Source of the DNA: DATLYT01 sp035574455
GTDB lineage: Bacteria > Bacteroidota > Ignavibacteria > UBA10030
Length of the DNA stretch: 11,216 nt
Assembly: GCA_035574455.1 (NCBI GenBank)
Contig: DATLYT010000005.1
Coordinates: forward strand, 1-11,216
Direction: 5' to 3'
The notes under the pieces are model-generated. The model was not told where the DNA came from and ran no database searches. It worked only from the letters and a program-made list of their open reading frames with translations. Of this stretch, positions 1 through 6,012 are shown piece by piece. A program made the translations under genes and the position numbers. Positions within the stretch are counted from its first letter, which is position 1. Every line of letters begins with the position of its first letter.

Positions 1-11
1 GAGATCCAACC

Positions 12-48
12 GGAAAACGGCTTCGCGAAAAGCTGTTCTCCGTTTTCC
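12..48 (-). promoter_or_regulatory. Riboswitch expression-platform hairpin (anti-P1)
   Basis: On the minus strand GGAAAACGG (48-40), which includes the 3' strand of aptamer helix P1, is perfectly complementary to CCGTTTTCC (20-12). The 9-bp helix cannot coexist with P1, which uses the same AACGG. The loop has its own small CTT/AAG stem. No U-run follows, so this is not itself a classic intrinsic terminator. It is more likely the ligand-free alternative fold. When TPP locks P1, the released CCGTTTTCC strand could pair with something downstream, outside the window. Confidence 0.7.
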
Positions 49-130
49 TTCGCTGGTATGATCCAGATCAGGTTCGAGGGTTTGATCTCAGTCCCAATGC
101 AACAAAGTTGCATCAGGACACCCCTAACGG
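40..130 (-). ncRNA. TPP riboswitch aptamer (thi box)
   Basis: Read on the minus strand, the segment contains the hallmark TPP-aptamer blocks in order: AGGGGTG at the 5' side, CTGAGA, ACCTGATCTGGATCA and ACCAGCG. These match the conserved thi-box core that binds thiamin pyrophosphate. An optional P3a-type hairpin, ATGCAAC-TTT-GTTGCAT, sits between the first two blocks. The closing helix P1 is visible as CCGTT (130-126) against AACGG (44-40). The regulated gene must lie to the left of position 1, so its identity cannot be seen. By family knowledge it should be a thiamin biosynthesis or transport gene, repressed when TPP is plentiful. Confidence 0.96.
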
Positions 131-166
131 AAAAACAATGATCAACAAATGGAAAAGAACTACCGA

Positions 167-195
167 AATATACACTACGCGAACACTGAAGTCAA
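167..195 (-). promoter_or_regulatory. Promoter for the TPP-riboswitch transcript
   Basis: On the minus strand TTGACT (195-190) and TATATT (172-167) are separated by exactly 17 bp, a near-consensus housekeeping promoter. The predicted start near 160 leaves about 30 nt before the aptamer begins at 130, which is sensible spacing for a riboswitch leader. The promoter match is seen in the sequence; its use is inferred. Confidence 0.7.
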
Positions 196-225
196 GTGGT
201 AAGAAGGGCGGGTAGTGAGTAGTGA

Positions 226-246
226 ATTAAGCGATGCCCGCTTAAT
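226..246. repeat. Perfect 8-bp stem hairpin between antiporter gene and thi-box promoter
   Basis: ATTAAGCG (226-233) and CGCTTAAT (239-246) form a perfect stem around a 5-nt loop. It lies about 90 bp beyond the antiporter stop and about 30 bp upstream of the -35 box of the riboswitch promoter. No T-run follows on either strand, so it is not a standard terminator. It could be a U-less end structure of the operon mRNA or an operator. A weaker 5-bp hairpin (260-274, TCAGG/CCTGA) lies beside it. Nothing else recognisable was seen in 131-333. Confidence 0.4.
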
Positions 247-333
247 CCCCGCGAACCACTCAGGGTAATCCTGAATCTGAACAACGACAATGAAAAGGAA
301 AAAACGCTACGTTGATGGCGACAGCAATGAACA

Positions 334-1470
334 TCAACCATCATGCGCTCTTTCTGGAGCGGTCAACTTGACTAAGTTAGTGTTGACGCTACCCTCGCGC
401 CTCGCGTACCGAAGTAACACCACAACGATTGTCACGGTCGTCAGCGGCATCACGAACCACAGCATGACCGCGCTGTAGTACGGCAGATAGTCGTGGCCGG
501 TGGAATCGAGAATGAGGTAGGCAGTATAAGCAATGTAGTAGCCGAAGAACACCCCGCCTTCCCAGCGGTCGATGCGATTCTCGTGGAAGAAAATGGGCAG
601 GCAAGCGACAGCGACGGCCAACATCACAGGGAGGTCGAAACTCAATACTGCTGAAGAAACCGCGATATCGGATGGAGCGAGGATTGCCGCAGAACCAAGC
701 ACGCCGAAAATATTAAAGATGTTGCTGCCAACGACGTTGCCCACTGCAATATCCCGCTCACCTCGGATACTGGCAATGATGGACGTCGCTACCTCCGGCA
801 GCGATGTTCCTGCCGCGATAATCGTAAGGCCGATGATCAATTCGCTGACACCCATAAACCGTGCAATGCTGATAGCGCCCTCGACAAACCAGCGCGAGCC
901 GAGGACAAGCAGAGTGAGACCCGCAATGGCCATGAGAATCTGAAGGAGGATGGCTTTCGCACTTCTCTCTGGAGGCTTTCCGTACTCTCGCTCGTACTCG
1001 AGCTTCACAGCCGCTTGCTCACGACGGCTCTGACGTATCGACCAGACAGTATATGCGACAAGTCCTGCAAACAGGATCACACCTTCCATGCGGCTCAGGG
1101 TTCGGTCGAAAGACATCACAATCATCGTCAACGAGGCTCCAATCATCAGCGGCACGTCCAACCGGATAAGCTGCTGGGAGACGACGAGTGGGGTAATGAG
1201 CGCGCTGACGCCGAGAATGAAGAGCACGTTGAAGATGTTGCTTCCGACGACATTGCCCACGGCGATGTCCGCTTGACCGGCGACGGCAGCTTGAACGGTC
1301 ACCGCCAACTCCGGTGAGCTTGTGCCGAACGCCACGACCGTCAGGCCGATCACGAGCGGCGAGATTCCGACTGCCGCCGCCAATCGTGACGAGCCGCGGA
1401 CAAGCAACTCCGCGCCGCCAATCAGCAAAAAGAGTCCGAGGATGAAGAGAATTGTTGTCGTAAGGTCCAT
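334..1470 (-). CDS. Calcium/sodium (CaCA-family) cation antiporter
   Basis: The 378-aa polytopic membrane protein has the two inverted alpha-repeats of K+-dependent/independent Na+/Ca2+ exchangers (YrbG/NCX_Mj type). Alpha-1 has GTSSPEL (residues 49-55) and GNVVGSNIFN (72-81); alpha-2 has GTSLPEV (221-227) and GNVVGSNIFN (244-253). E54 and E226 are the expected ion-binding carboxylates. A charged cytoplasmic linker (about 145-172) joins the halves. The likely role is exchange of Ca2+ against Na+ or H+ across the inner membrane. It is longer than the usual 300-330 aa because of an extra hydrophobic segment (about 331-353) and a basic-polar tail. It is the last gene of the minus-strand operon, starting 5 nt after the deacetylase-like gene stops, so translational coupling is likely. 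No separate promoter is evident. The exact ion pair cannot be told from sequence. Confidence 0.93.
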   Translation of the reverse strand: MDLTTTILFILGLFLLIGGAELLVRGSSRLAAAVGISPLVIGLTVVAFGTSSPELAVTVQAAVAGQADIAVGNVVGSNIFNVLFILGVSALITPLVVSQQLIRLDVPLMIGASLTMIVMSFDRTLSRMEGVILFAGLVAYTVWSIRQSRREQAAVKLEYEREYGKPPERSAKAILLQILMAIAGLTLLVLGSRWFVEGAISIARFMGVSELIIGLTIIAAGTSLPEVATSIIASIRGERDIAVGNVVGSNIFNIFGVLGSAAILAPSDIAVSSAVLSFDLPVMLAVAVACLPIFFHENRIDRWEGGVFFGYYIAYTAYLILDSTGHDYLPYYSAVMLWFVMPLTTVTIVVVLLRYARREGSVNTNLVKLTAPERAHDG

Positions 1471-1475
1471 AACCG

Positions 1476-2417
<942 letters not shown>

Positions 2418-2424
2418 CGTTTTG

Positions 2425-2829
2425 TCAAAGCAACAGGAAGATGAGGAAATTCAGAACGTGGCTGGTGAAGCACAGAACGCAACGAGCCTTTAAACGAAAC
2501 AGCAAGGAGTAACTCAAAAAAAGACTCGTCGCCACAGAAAACCCCGCCGCTGCAACGAGCAGAAGATACGCCTTTTCCATCAATTCTGGAAGAGCATTCG
2601 CAATGATCATCGTGAGATAGAAGATGAGACCCAAGGAGAAATTGGGAACGCCGAATACGCGAGCATCACGCGTTGCGAGAATCGACTCGCAGGACGATTG
2701 GTCCATGCGACAGAACTTCGGGATGAACCGTGCATCGGCTGGGATCAATTTGTGGTAGACCAGCGAAAAGTAGAGGGAGATCAAAAATCCGAGCGAGGAA
2801 AGTATACCAAGTATCCATCGGGTTAACAT
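2425..2829 (-). CDS. VKOR-family (vitamin K epoxide reductase-like) disulfide-forming membrane protein
   Basis: The 134-aa four-helix membrane protein has the VKOR cysteine pattern: a loop pair C40 and C47 in FCRMDQSSC, then FGVPNFSLGLIFY (59-71), and the redox-active CxxC C117-VL-C120 at the start of the last helix. Bacterial homologues pass electrons from DsbA-like thiol oxidases to quinone and so drive disulfide formation in the periplasm. The protein is a minimal stand-alone form, with no fused thioredoxin/DsbA domain, and no DsbA partner lies in the window. The start at 2829 was chosen because an A-rich AAGGA Shine-Dalgarno sits just upstream and the reading frame opens into a typical first helix. 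It follows the permease gene after a 40-nt gap. Family assignment is confident; the physiological partner is unknown. Confidence 0.88.
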   Translation of the reverse strand: MLTRWILGILSSLGFLISLYFSLVYHKLIPADARFIPKFCRMDQSSCESILATRDARVFGVPNFSLGLIFYLTMIIANALPELMEKAYLLLVAAAGFSVATSLFLSYSLLFRLKARCVLCFTSHVLNFLIFLLL

Positions 2830-2869
2830 TCATGCATCCTTTTTTTTATCACGCACCTCTCACACCATC

Positions 2870-3628
2870 TTACACGGCACGTTGTAACGCCGTGACGGCT
2901 GCCCAGAACGAAAGCAGTAGGAAGATTACGAACCAGAGCGATTCGAGCATGATCGTGGAAGCATCGCCGATGCCGATTGTCAGGTACCGCAGGACGTCGG
3001 TGTGCCAGGTGAGAGGGTTCAACAGTGAAACGGAGCGGAACCAGTCCGGCACGTTGTCGAGCGGATAGAACATGCTGCTCAAGAAAATCAGCACGAAGTA
3101 GCCGACGTTCAGAATCGTGTTGAACAGATCGTTGCGACGGATGAGGAAAGCGAAGATGGCGAGGAAAAAGAACCAGCCCGCCGTTCCGATGATGACGGCG
3201 ATTATCGTCACTGCCAGCCATTCCAGCTGGATGTTTAGGCCGAGAATCGCCACGGCTGCCGCCAGTGCGAGCAAACATTGCACAACCGACAAGAGGGCGA
3301 GGAAAACAATTTTTCCGACAAGGAACTGCCCACGCGTCATCGGGTAGGTCAGGAACTCATAAAAAATACCGTTGTCGCGGTCGACAAAAAAGCCGTACGA
3401 CTGATTGATCGCGCTGCCGAAACAGGACATCGAGAGCACCGCGGCGACGAAGAACGCATTGTAACCGACCGTCGTACCGGCCGTTTGCATACCCATTCCG
3501 ACGGCTTTATCGAACGCGATGCCGAACGTCAGCATGTACAATAAAGGCAGCACGAGGTCAAAAAAGAGCCAAATACCGCTCGTGCGGATGAGAAATTCTC
3601 GGTAGAGAAGAGCGACAATGGGTTTCAT
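2870..3628 (-). CDS. ABC-2 type transporter permease
   Basis: The 252-aa inner-membrane protein has about six hydrophobic spans (near 20-37, 55-75, 105-130, 137-162, 170-190, 228-248). It carries ABC-2 family landmarks: the amphipathic stretch around FVDRDNGIFYEFLTYPMTRG (81-100) and SSMFYPLDNVP plus LLNPLTW in the later part (184-208). The ATG overlaps the stop of the ATPase gene in an ATGA arrangement, the usual sign of a coupled ATPase-permease pair, and together they should form a dimeric exporter. Length and topology are close to DrrB/NodJ-like half-transporters. The cargo (drug, lipid, polysaccharide or other) cannot be told from the sequence. Confidence 0.92.
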   Translation of the reverse strand: MKPIVALLYREFLIRTSGIWLFFDLVLPLLYMLTFGIAFDKAVGMGMQTAGTTVGYNAFFVAAVLSMSCFGSAINQSYGFFVDRDNGIFYEFLTYPMTRGQFLVGKIVFLALLSVVQCLLALAAAVAILGLNIQLEWLAVTIIAVIIGTAGWFFFLAIFAFLIRRNDLFNTILNVGYFVLIFLSSMFYPLDNVPDWFRSVSLLNPLTWHTDVLRYLTIGIGDASTIMLESLWFVIFLLLSFWAAVTALQRAV

Positions 3629-4584
3629 GCAGATTTCCTCTGTTTGTCGATCAACTCAACAAAGACATCCTCAAGACTGGCGCTGGTGATTTCGAAGTTC
3701 TCTAATGTCCCTGCTCGTTTTGCCGTCTCGAGAATTTTGAGCGCCGCCGATTCCTTGCGCACGGAGATGTTCACGGTGTGGTCGCTTACGTCGAGCTTAA
3801 ACGGCTTAGCACGGTTCAGGCGTTGCAGAGTATCTTTCGAAACGCGCGTAAACGTGAGCGAAACATTATACAGCCGTAAGCCCATCGCCTTCACGTTTCG
3901 GATGCTTCCCGCCGCGATGATCTTGCCGTGATTGATGATGGCGACCGAGTTGCACAGCTCCTCCGCTTCTTCTAACATGTGCGTCGTCAGAACAATCGTT
4001 CTGCCGCGTTTGGACTCCTCTTTGATTGCATTCAACGTTGCCCGCTTGTTGAAGGTATCCATGCCGGTTGTCGCTTCATCTAAAAAGACAATCGGCTTAT
4101 CGACCACGAACATCTTTGCCACCTGTAGCCGTCGTTTGAGGCCGCCACTCAGGTCAATCGCTTTGTGATGGAGATACTCCCGTAATCCGAAGAGGTCGAG
4201 CACTCGTTCCATCCGCGCCTCGGTTTCCCGTGCGCTCAAGCCGTGGAAACGGCCGAAGGTCAGGAAATTGTTGCGGACGGAGAGGAACATCTCCACGGCG
4301 TTCTCCTGCAACACCACGCAGATGTTCTTCCGCACCTCGAGCGGCTGCTGTTGGACGTCGTAGCCTAACAAGGTTGCCGTTCCGGACGTTGGGGAGAGGA
4401 GTGTTGTGAGAATCTTGAGTGTCGTCGTTTTGCCCGCACCGTTGGGTCCCAACAGTCCGAAGATCTCTCCTCGCTTGACCTGAAACGAAATGCCATCGAC
4501 CGCGCGCACAGGCGGTTGATTGCGCTTCTCGTAAACCTTGACGAGATTGCGGACGTCAATGGCGGTGTCGTTTGGCTTACTCAT
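3625..4584 (-). CDS. ABC transporter ATP-binding protein (DrrA/NodI-like)
   Basis: The 319-aa ATPase has Walker A GPNGAGKT (46-53), Q-loop Q93, signature LSGG (145-148), Walker B IVFLDE (165-170), D-loop TGMD (173-176) and switch histidine H202, so it should be catalytically competent. After the ATPase domain comes a C-terminal region of about 90 residues ending in SLEDVFVEL, typical of exporters with ABC-2 permeases such as DrrA/NodI/YadG. It energises the permease encoded directly downstream (4-bp overlap). It is the first gene of the five-gene minus-strand operon. Its start codon lies only about two nucleotides from the predicted transcription start, and there is no well-spaced Shine-Dalgarno. 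Confidence 0.95.
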   Translation of the reverse strand: MSKPNDTAIDVRNLVKVYEKRNQPPVRAVDGISFQVKRGEIFGLLGPNGAGKTTTLKILTTLLSPTSGTATLLGYDVQQQPLEVRKNICVVLQENAVEMFLSVRNNFLTFGRFHGLSARETEARMERVLDLFGLREYLHHKAIDLSGGLKRRLQVAKMFVVDKPIVFLDEATTGMDTFNKRATLNAIKEESKRGRTIVLTTHMLEEAEELCNSVAIINHGKIIAAGSIRNVKAMGLRLYNVSLTFTRVSKDTLQRLNRAKPFKLDVSDHTVNISVRKESAALKILETAKRAGTLENFEITSASLEDVFVELIDKQRKSA

Positions 4585-4585
4585 G

Positions 4586-4598
4586 CCTTGCCAATATA
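4586..4598 (-). promoter_or_regulatory. -10 element of the minus-strand operon, near-leaderless
   Basis: On the minus strand TATATT (4598-4593) lies 8 nt from the ATG at 4584, so the expected transcription start is at about 4586-4584. No good -35 hexamer sits 16-18 bp upstream; the region is simply AT-rich. A transcript from here would carry almost no 5' untranslated leader. Confidence 0.45.
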
Positions 4599-4632
4599 CT
4601 CAATTTTTGAATTTTTCATTTTTCCTTTTGAA

Positions 4633-4661
4633 TTGAATTTCCCTCCAATGCTCCCTATATT
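4633..4661 (+). promoter_or_regulatory. Promoter of the divergent 137-aa gene, near-leaderless
   Basis: TTGAAT (4633-4638) and TATATT (4656-4661) are separated by 17 bp. The predicted start, at 4668-4669, coincides with the ATG at 4669. No ribosome-binding site is present upstream, which agrees with a leaderless mRNA. The boxes are seen directly; the start site is inferred. Confidence 0.55.
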
Positions 4662-4668
4662 CTCGCTC

Positions 4669-5082
4669 ATGGAGCAGCCAGTCGTCAATCGATCCCGACT
4701 CGATGCTGCGTTTGATGATATCATCACGGGTACCGGAGTCCACCGCTCGAAGCACGAGCTCACCATCGACCGCGCCGACGTGACTTACCACTTTCTCGCT
4801 GCTCTCAAACGCCACGGCTACTTTCCAACCACCGTCGGTGACGTTGACGTACAGCCGGGCGAACGCGTGCCGGCGTTCTACATTGAGAAATCCACAGCCT
4901 ACTTTGGATGGGTGTTCTGGGAAAAATTCACACAATGGAAATTGCGGAAGCTTTGGGGTTCGGTGGTGCGGAATAAGAAAGGCGATTGGGCGATTCAGAT
5001 TCCGCCCGCCAAGTCGACGACCATCTACGCCAACCCGCAGCTGAAGATTGAAATGGACATCGAACATCCCGGAGAAGTGTGA
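4669..5082 (+). CDS. Hypothetical 137-aa protein
   Basis: I do not recognise this protein. It is soluble, lacks a signal peptide or membrane span, and is rich in aromatic residues in the middle (YFGWVFWEKFTQW, 78-90), ending in a mixed beta-type region (WAIQIPPAKSTTIYANPQ, 107-124). No cysteines occur. The start at 4669 was chosen because the predicted promoter places the transcript start at this ATG. An in-frame ATG at 4648 or an upstream one at 4516 would lie before or inside the promoter, and the latter would run into the divergent ATPase gene. It shares the divergent intergenic region with the ABC exporter operon, so co-regulation is possible, but no function can be given. Confidence 0.7.
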   Translation: MEQPVVNRSRLDAAFDDIITGTGVHRSKHELTIDRADVTYHFLAALKRHGYFPTTVGDVDVQPGERVPAFYIEKSTAYFGWVFWEKFTQWKLRKLWGSVVRNKKGDWAIQIPPAKSTTIYANPQLKIEMDIEHPGEV

Positions 5083-5092
5083 AGATGATTTG

Positions 5093-5113
5093 TTCGTTGG
5101 TCAATTGAACGAA
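5093..5113. repeat. Short inverted repeat upstream of the transposase island
   Basis: TTCGTT (5093-5098) and AACGAA (5108-5113) form a 6-bp stem around a 9-nt loop that contains the palindrome CAATTG. It lies just after the stop of the 137-aa gene. There is no T-run. It may be chance, or the left-hand structure of the transposase insertion. Confidence 0.25.
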
Positions 5114-5120
5114 TGAGTCA

Positions 5121-5240
5121 ATGCGAGGAATCGATCAGAAGATTTCATATTACAAGATTCTTAAAGTAGCCCTGCGAGAGCGGTCTGTCCGGAATCGCCA
5201 ACTAACTGCTGCGGTAGATCGATGGATGGGGGATGGTTAG
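5121..5240 (+). CDS. Putative 39-aa mini-protein immediately upstream of the transposase
   Basis: An ATG at 5121 opens a 39-residue basic reading frame starting MRGIDQKISYYKILKVAL and ending at TAG 5238-5240, directly abutting the transposase ATG at 5241. The composition (charged, helix-forming, with a normal mix of codons) looks protein-like, but no Shine-Dalgarno is evident and I recognise no family. It may be a leader peptide translationally coupled to the transposase, the truncated N-terminus of a gene broken by the transposase insertion, or chance. Confidence 0.35.
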   Translation: MRGIDQKISYYKILKVALRERSVRNRQLTAAVDRWMGDG

Positions 5241-5843
5241 ATGGCAATTTGGAAGCGGAAACGGAAGAATTCTCTTCGGCTAGCAGGATACAACTACTCC
5301 CAACCTGGTGGGTATTTTATCACCGTTTGTACCGAGGATCGAGAGCATCTGTTTGGTGAGGTTTGTGACGGGAAGATGATAGAGAATCAGTATGGGCAAA
5401 TAATTCGGGAGTGTTGGAAGGGTTTACCAAACCATTATCCGAATGTTGAATTAGATGAATTCGTTGTGATGCCAAACCACATTCATGGAATTGTTTTTGT
5501 TGTGAATGATCTTGTAGGGGCGATTCATGAATCGCCCCTACCAAGGGACCGGCGAAAAATGTTGTTATCGAAAATCGTCGGGCGTTTCAAAATGAGTGCC
5601 GCCAAACAAATCAACATTTTACGCCACACACCCGGCCTATCCGTCTGGCAACGCGGGTTTTACGATCATATCATCCGCGATGAAAGGTCATTGAGCAGAA
5701 TTCGAGAGTACATCACGACAAATCCGGAACGTTGGAAATATGATCATGAAAACAACGCTCGCATTGCAGAGGATGAATTCGACCGGTGGCTCTCATCTTT
5801 TTTGAAGGACCGTTCTATTGTAAAGAAGGAGAAACCAGAATAA
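5241..5843 (+). CDS. REP-associated tyrosine transposase (IS200-like, Y1/HUH family)
   Basis: The 200-aa protein has the HUH metal-binding motif in VVMPNHIHGI (75-84; H80 and H82) and the C-terminal block WQRGFYDHIIRDE (136-148) followed by YITTNPERW (157-165), where Y157 is the expected catalytic tyrosine. It also has the RAYT N-terminal YFITVCT strand (25-31). These single-copy relatives of the IS200/IS605 transposase act on REP-like palindromes as single-strand nucleases. The start at 5241 is preceded by a purine-rich GGGGGA about 8 nt upstream. The gene looks more AT-rich than its neighbours, a sign of transfer. Residues 92-101 are encoded by a perfect 28-bp palindrome. The insertion lies in the variable loop after the HUH strand and keeps the frame open, so the enzyme may still be functional. 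Confidence 0.92.
   Translation: MAIWKRKRKNSLRLAGYNYSQPGGYFITVCTEDREHLFGEVCDGKMIENQYGQIIRECWKGLPNHYPNVELDEFVVMPNHIHGIVFVVNDLVGAIHESPLPRDRRKMLLSKIVGRFKMSAAKQINILRHTPGLSVWQRGFYDHIIRDERSLSRIREYITTNPERWKYDHENNARIAEDEFDRWLSSFLKDRSIVKKEKPE
5514..5541. repeat. Perfect 28-bp palindrome inside the transposase gene (REP-like)
   Basis: GTAGGGGCGATTC (5514-5526) followed by AT and GAATCGCCCCTAC (5529-5541) is a complete palindrome without a mismatch. It encodes VGAIHESPL in the transposase frame. From memory, similar GGGGCGATTCATGAATCGCCCC palindromes and GAIHESP peptides recur in many bacterial genomes as short interspersed repeats; I could not verify this here. It is probably a mobile REP-like element that landed in the gene. 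Confidence 0.85.
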
Positions 5844-5972
5844 GTATATCATTGCTCACAATCATGTTCTCGAAGAGCGCGGCGAGAAATAGATAGGCGT
5901 CGTCTTCGGGGTCTAAACCGTGAAGCTCGACTACGTCTTTGCCTTGTAGGTTTACACTTTCGCCCCTTGTGT
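5833..5972 (-). pseudogene. Coding-like fragment without a start codon (gene remnant)
   Basis: On the minus strand one frame is open from a TAG at about 5972-5970 to a TAG at about 5835-5833. It reads about 45 residues including KDVVELHGLDPEDDAYLFL and AALFENMIVSNDI. The acidic, amphipathic composition and G/C-rich third codon positions resemble a genuine protein and differ from the AT-rich transposase next door. There is no ATG, GTG or TTG start at its left end, so it is more likely an orphan piece of a decayed gene than a live CDS. I do not recognise the family. The PSMA-like gene promoter overlaps its start. Confidence 0.35.
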
Positions 5973-5980
5973 TCTATATC
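5951..5980 (+). promoter_or_regulatory. Promoter of the PSMA-like peptidase operon
   Basis: TTTACA (5951-5956) and TATATC (5975-5980) are spaced 18 bp apart. The predicted start near 5987 leaves about 25 nt of leader, which contains the strong Shine-Dalgarno GGAGG (6004-6008) 4 nt before the ATG at 6013. Confidence 0.5.
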
Positions 5981-6012
5981 TCATTTATTTATCTCATCAC
6001 CTTGGAGGATTC

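Noticed and set aside
226..246. Hairpin as an intrinsic terminator of the antiporter operon
   Set aside because: The stem is perfect, but there is no T-run on either strand. It is listed only as a hairpin.
244..253. Asn at the second alpha-repeat of the antiporter (protein residue 253) where NCX_Mj has Asp; coordinates here are protein residues
   Set aside because: From memory, Asn at this position is common in the wider family, so it is not treated as unusual. The blank entry among the findings with the same numbers is a withdrawn version of this observation.
4516..4668. Upstream starts at 4516 and 4648 for the 137-aa gene
   Set aside because: The first overlaps the divergent ATPase gene by about 70 bp, and both precede or fall within the predicted promoter. 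No ribosome-binding site supports either.
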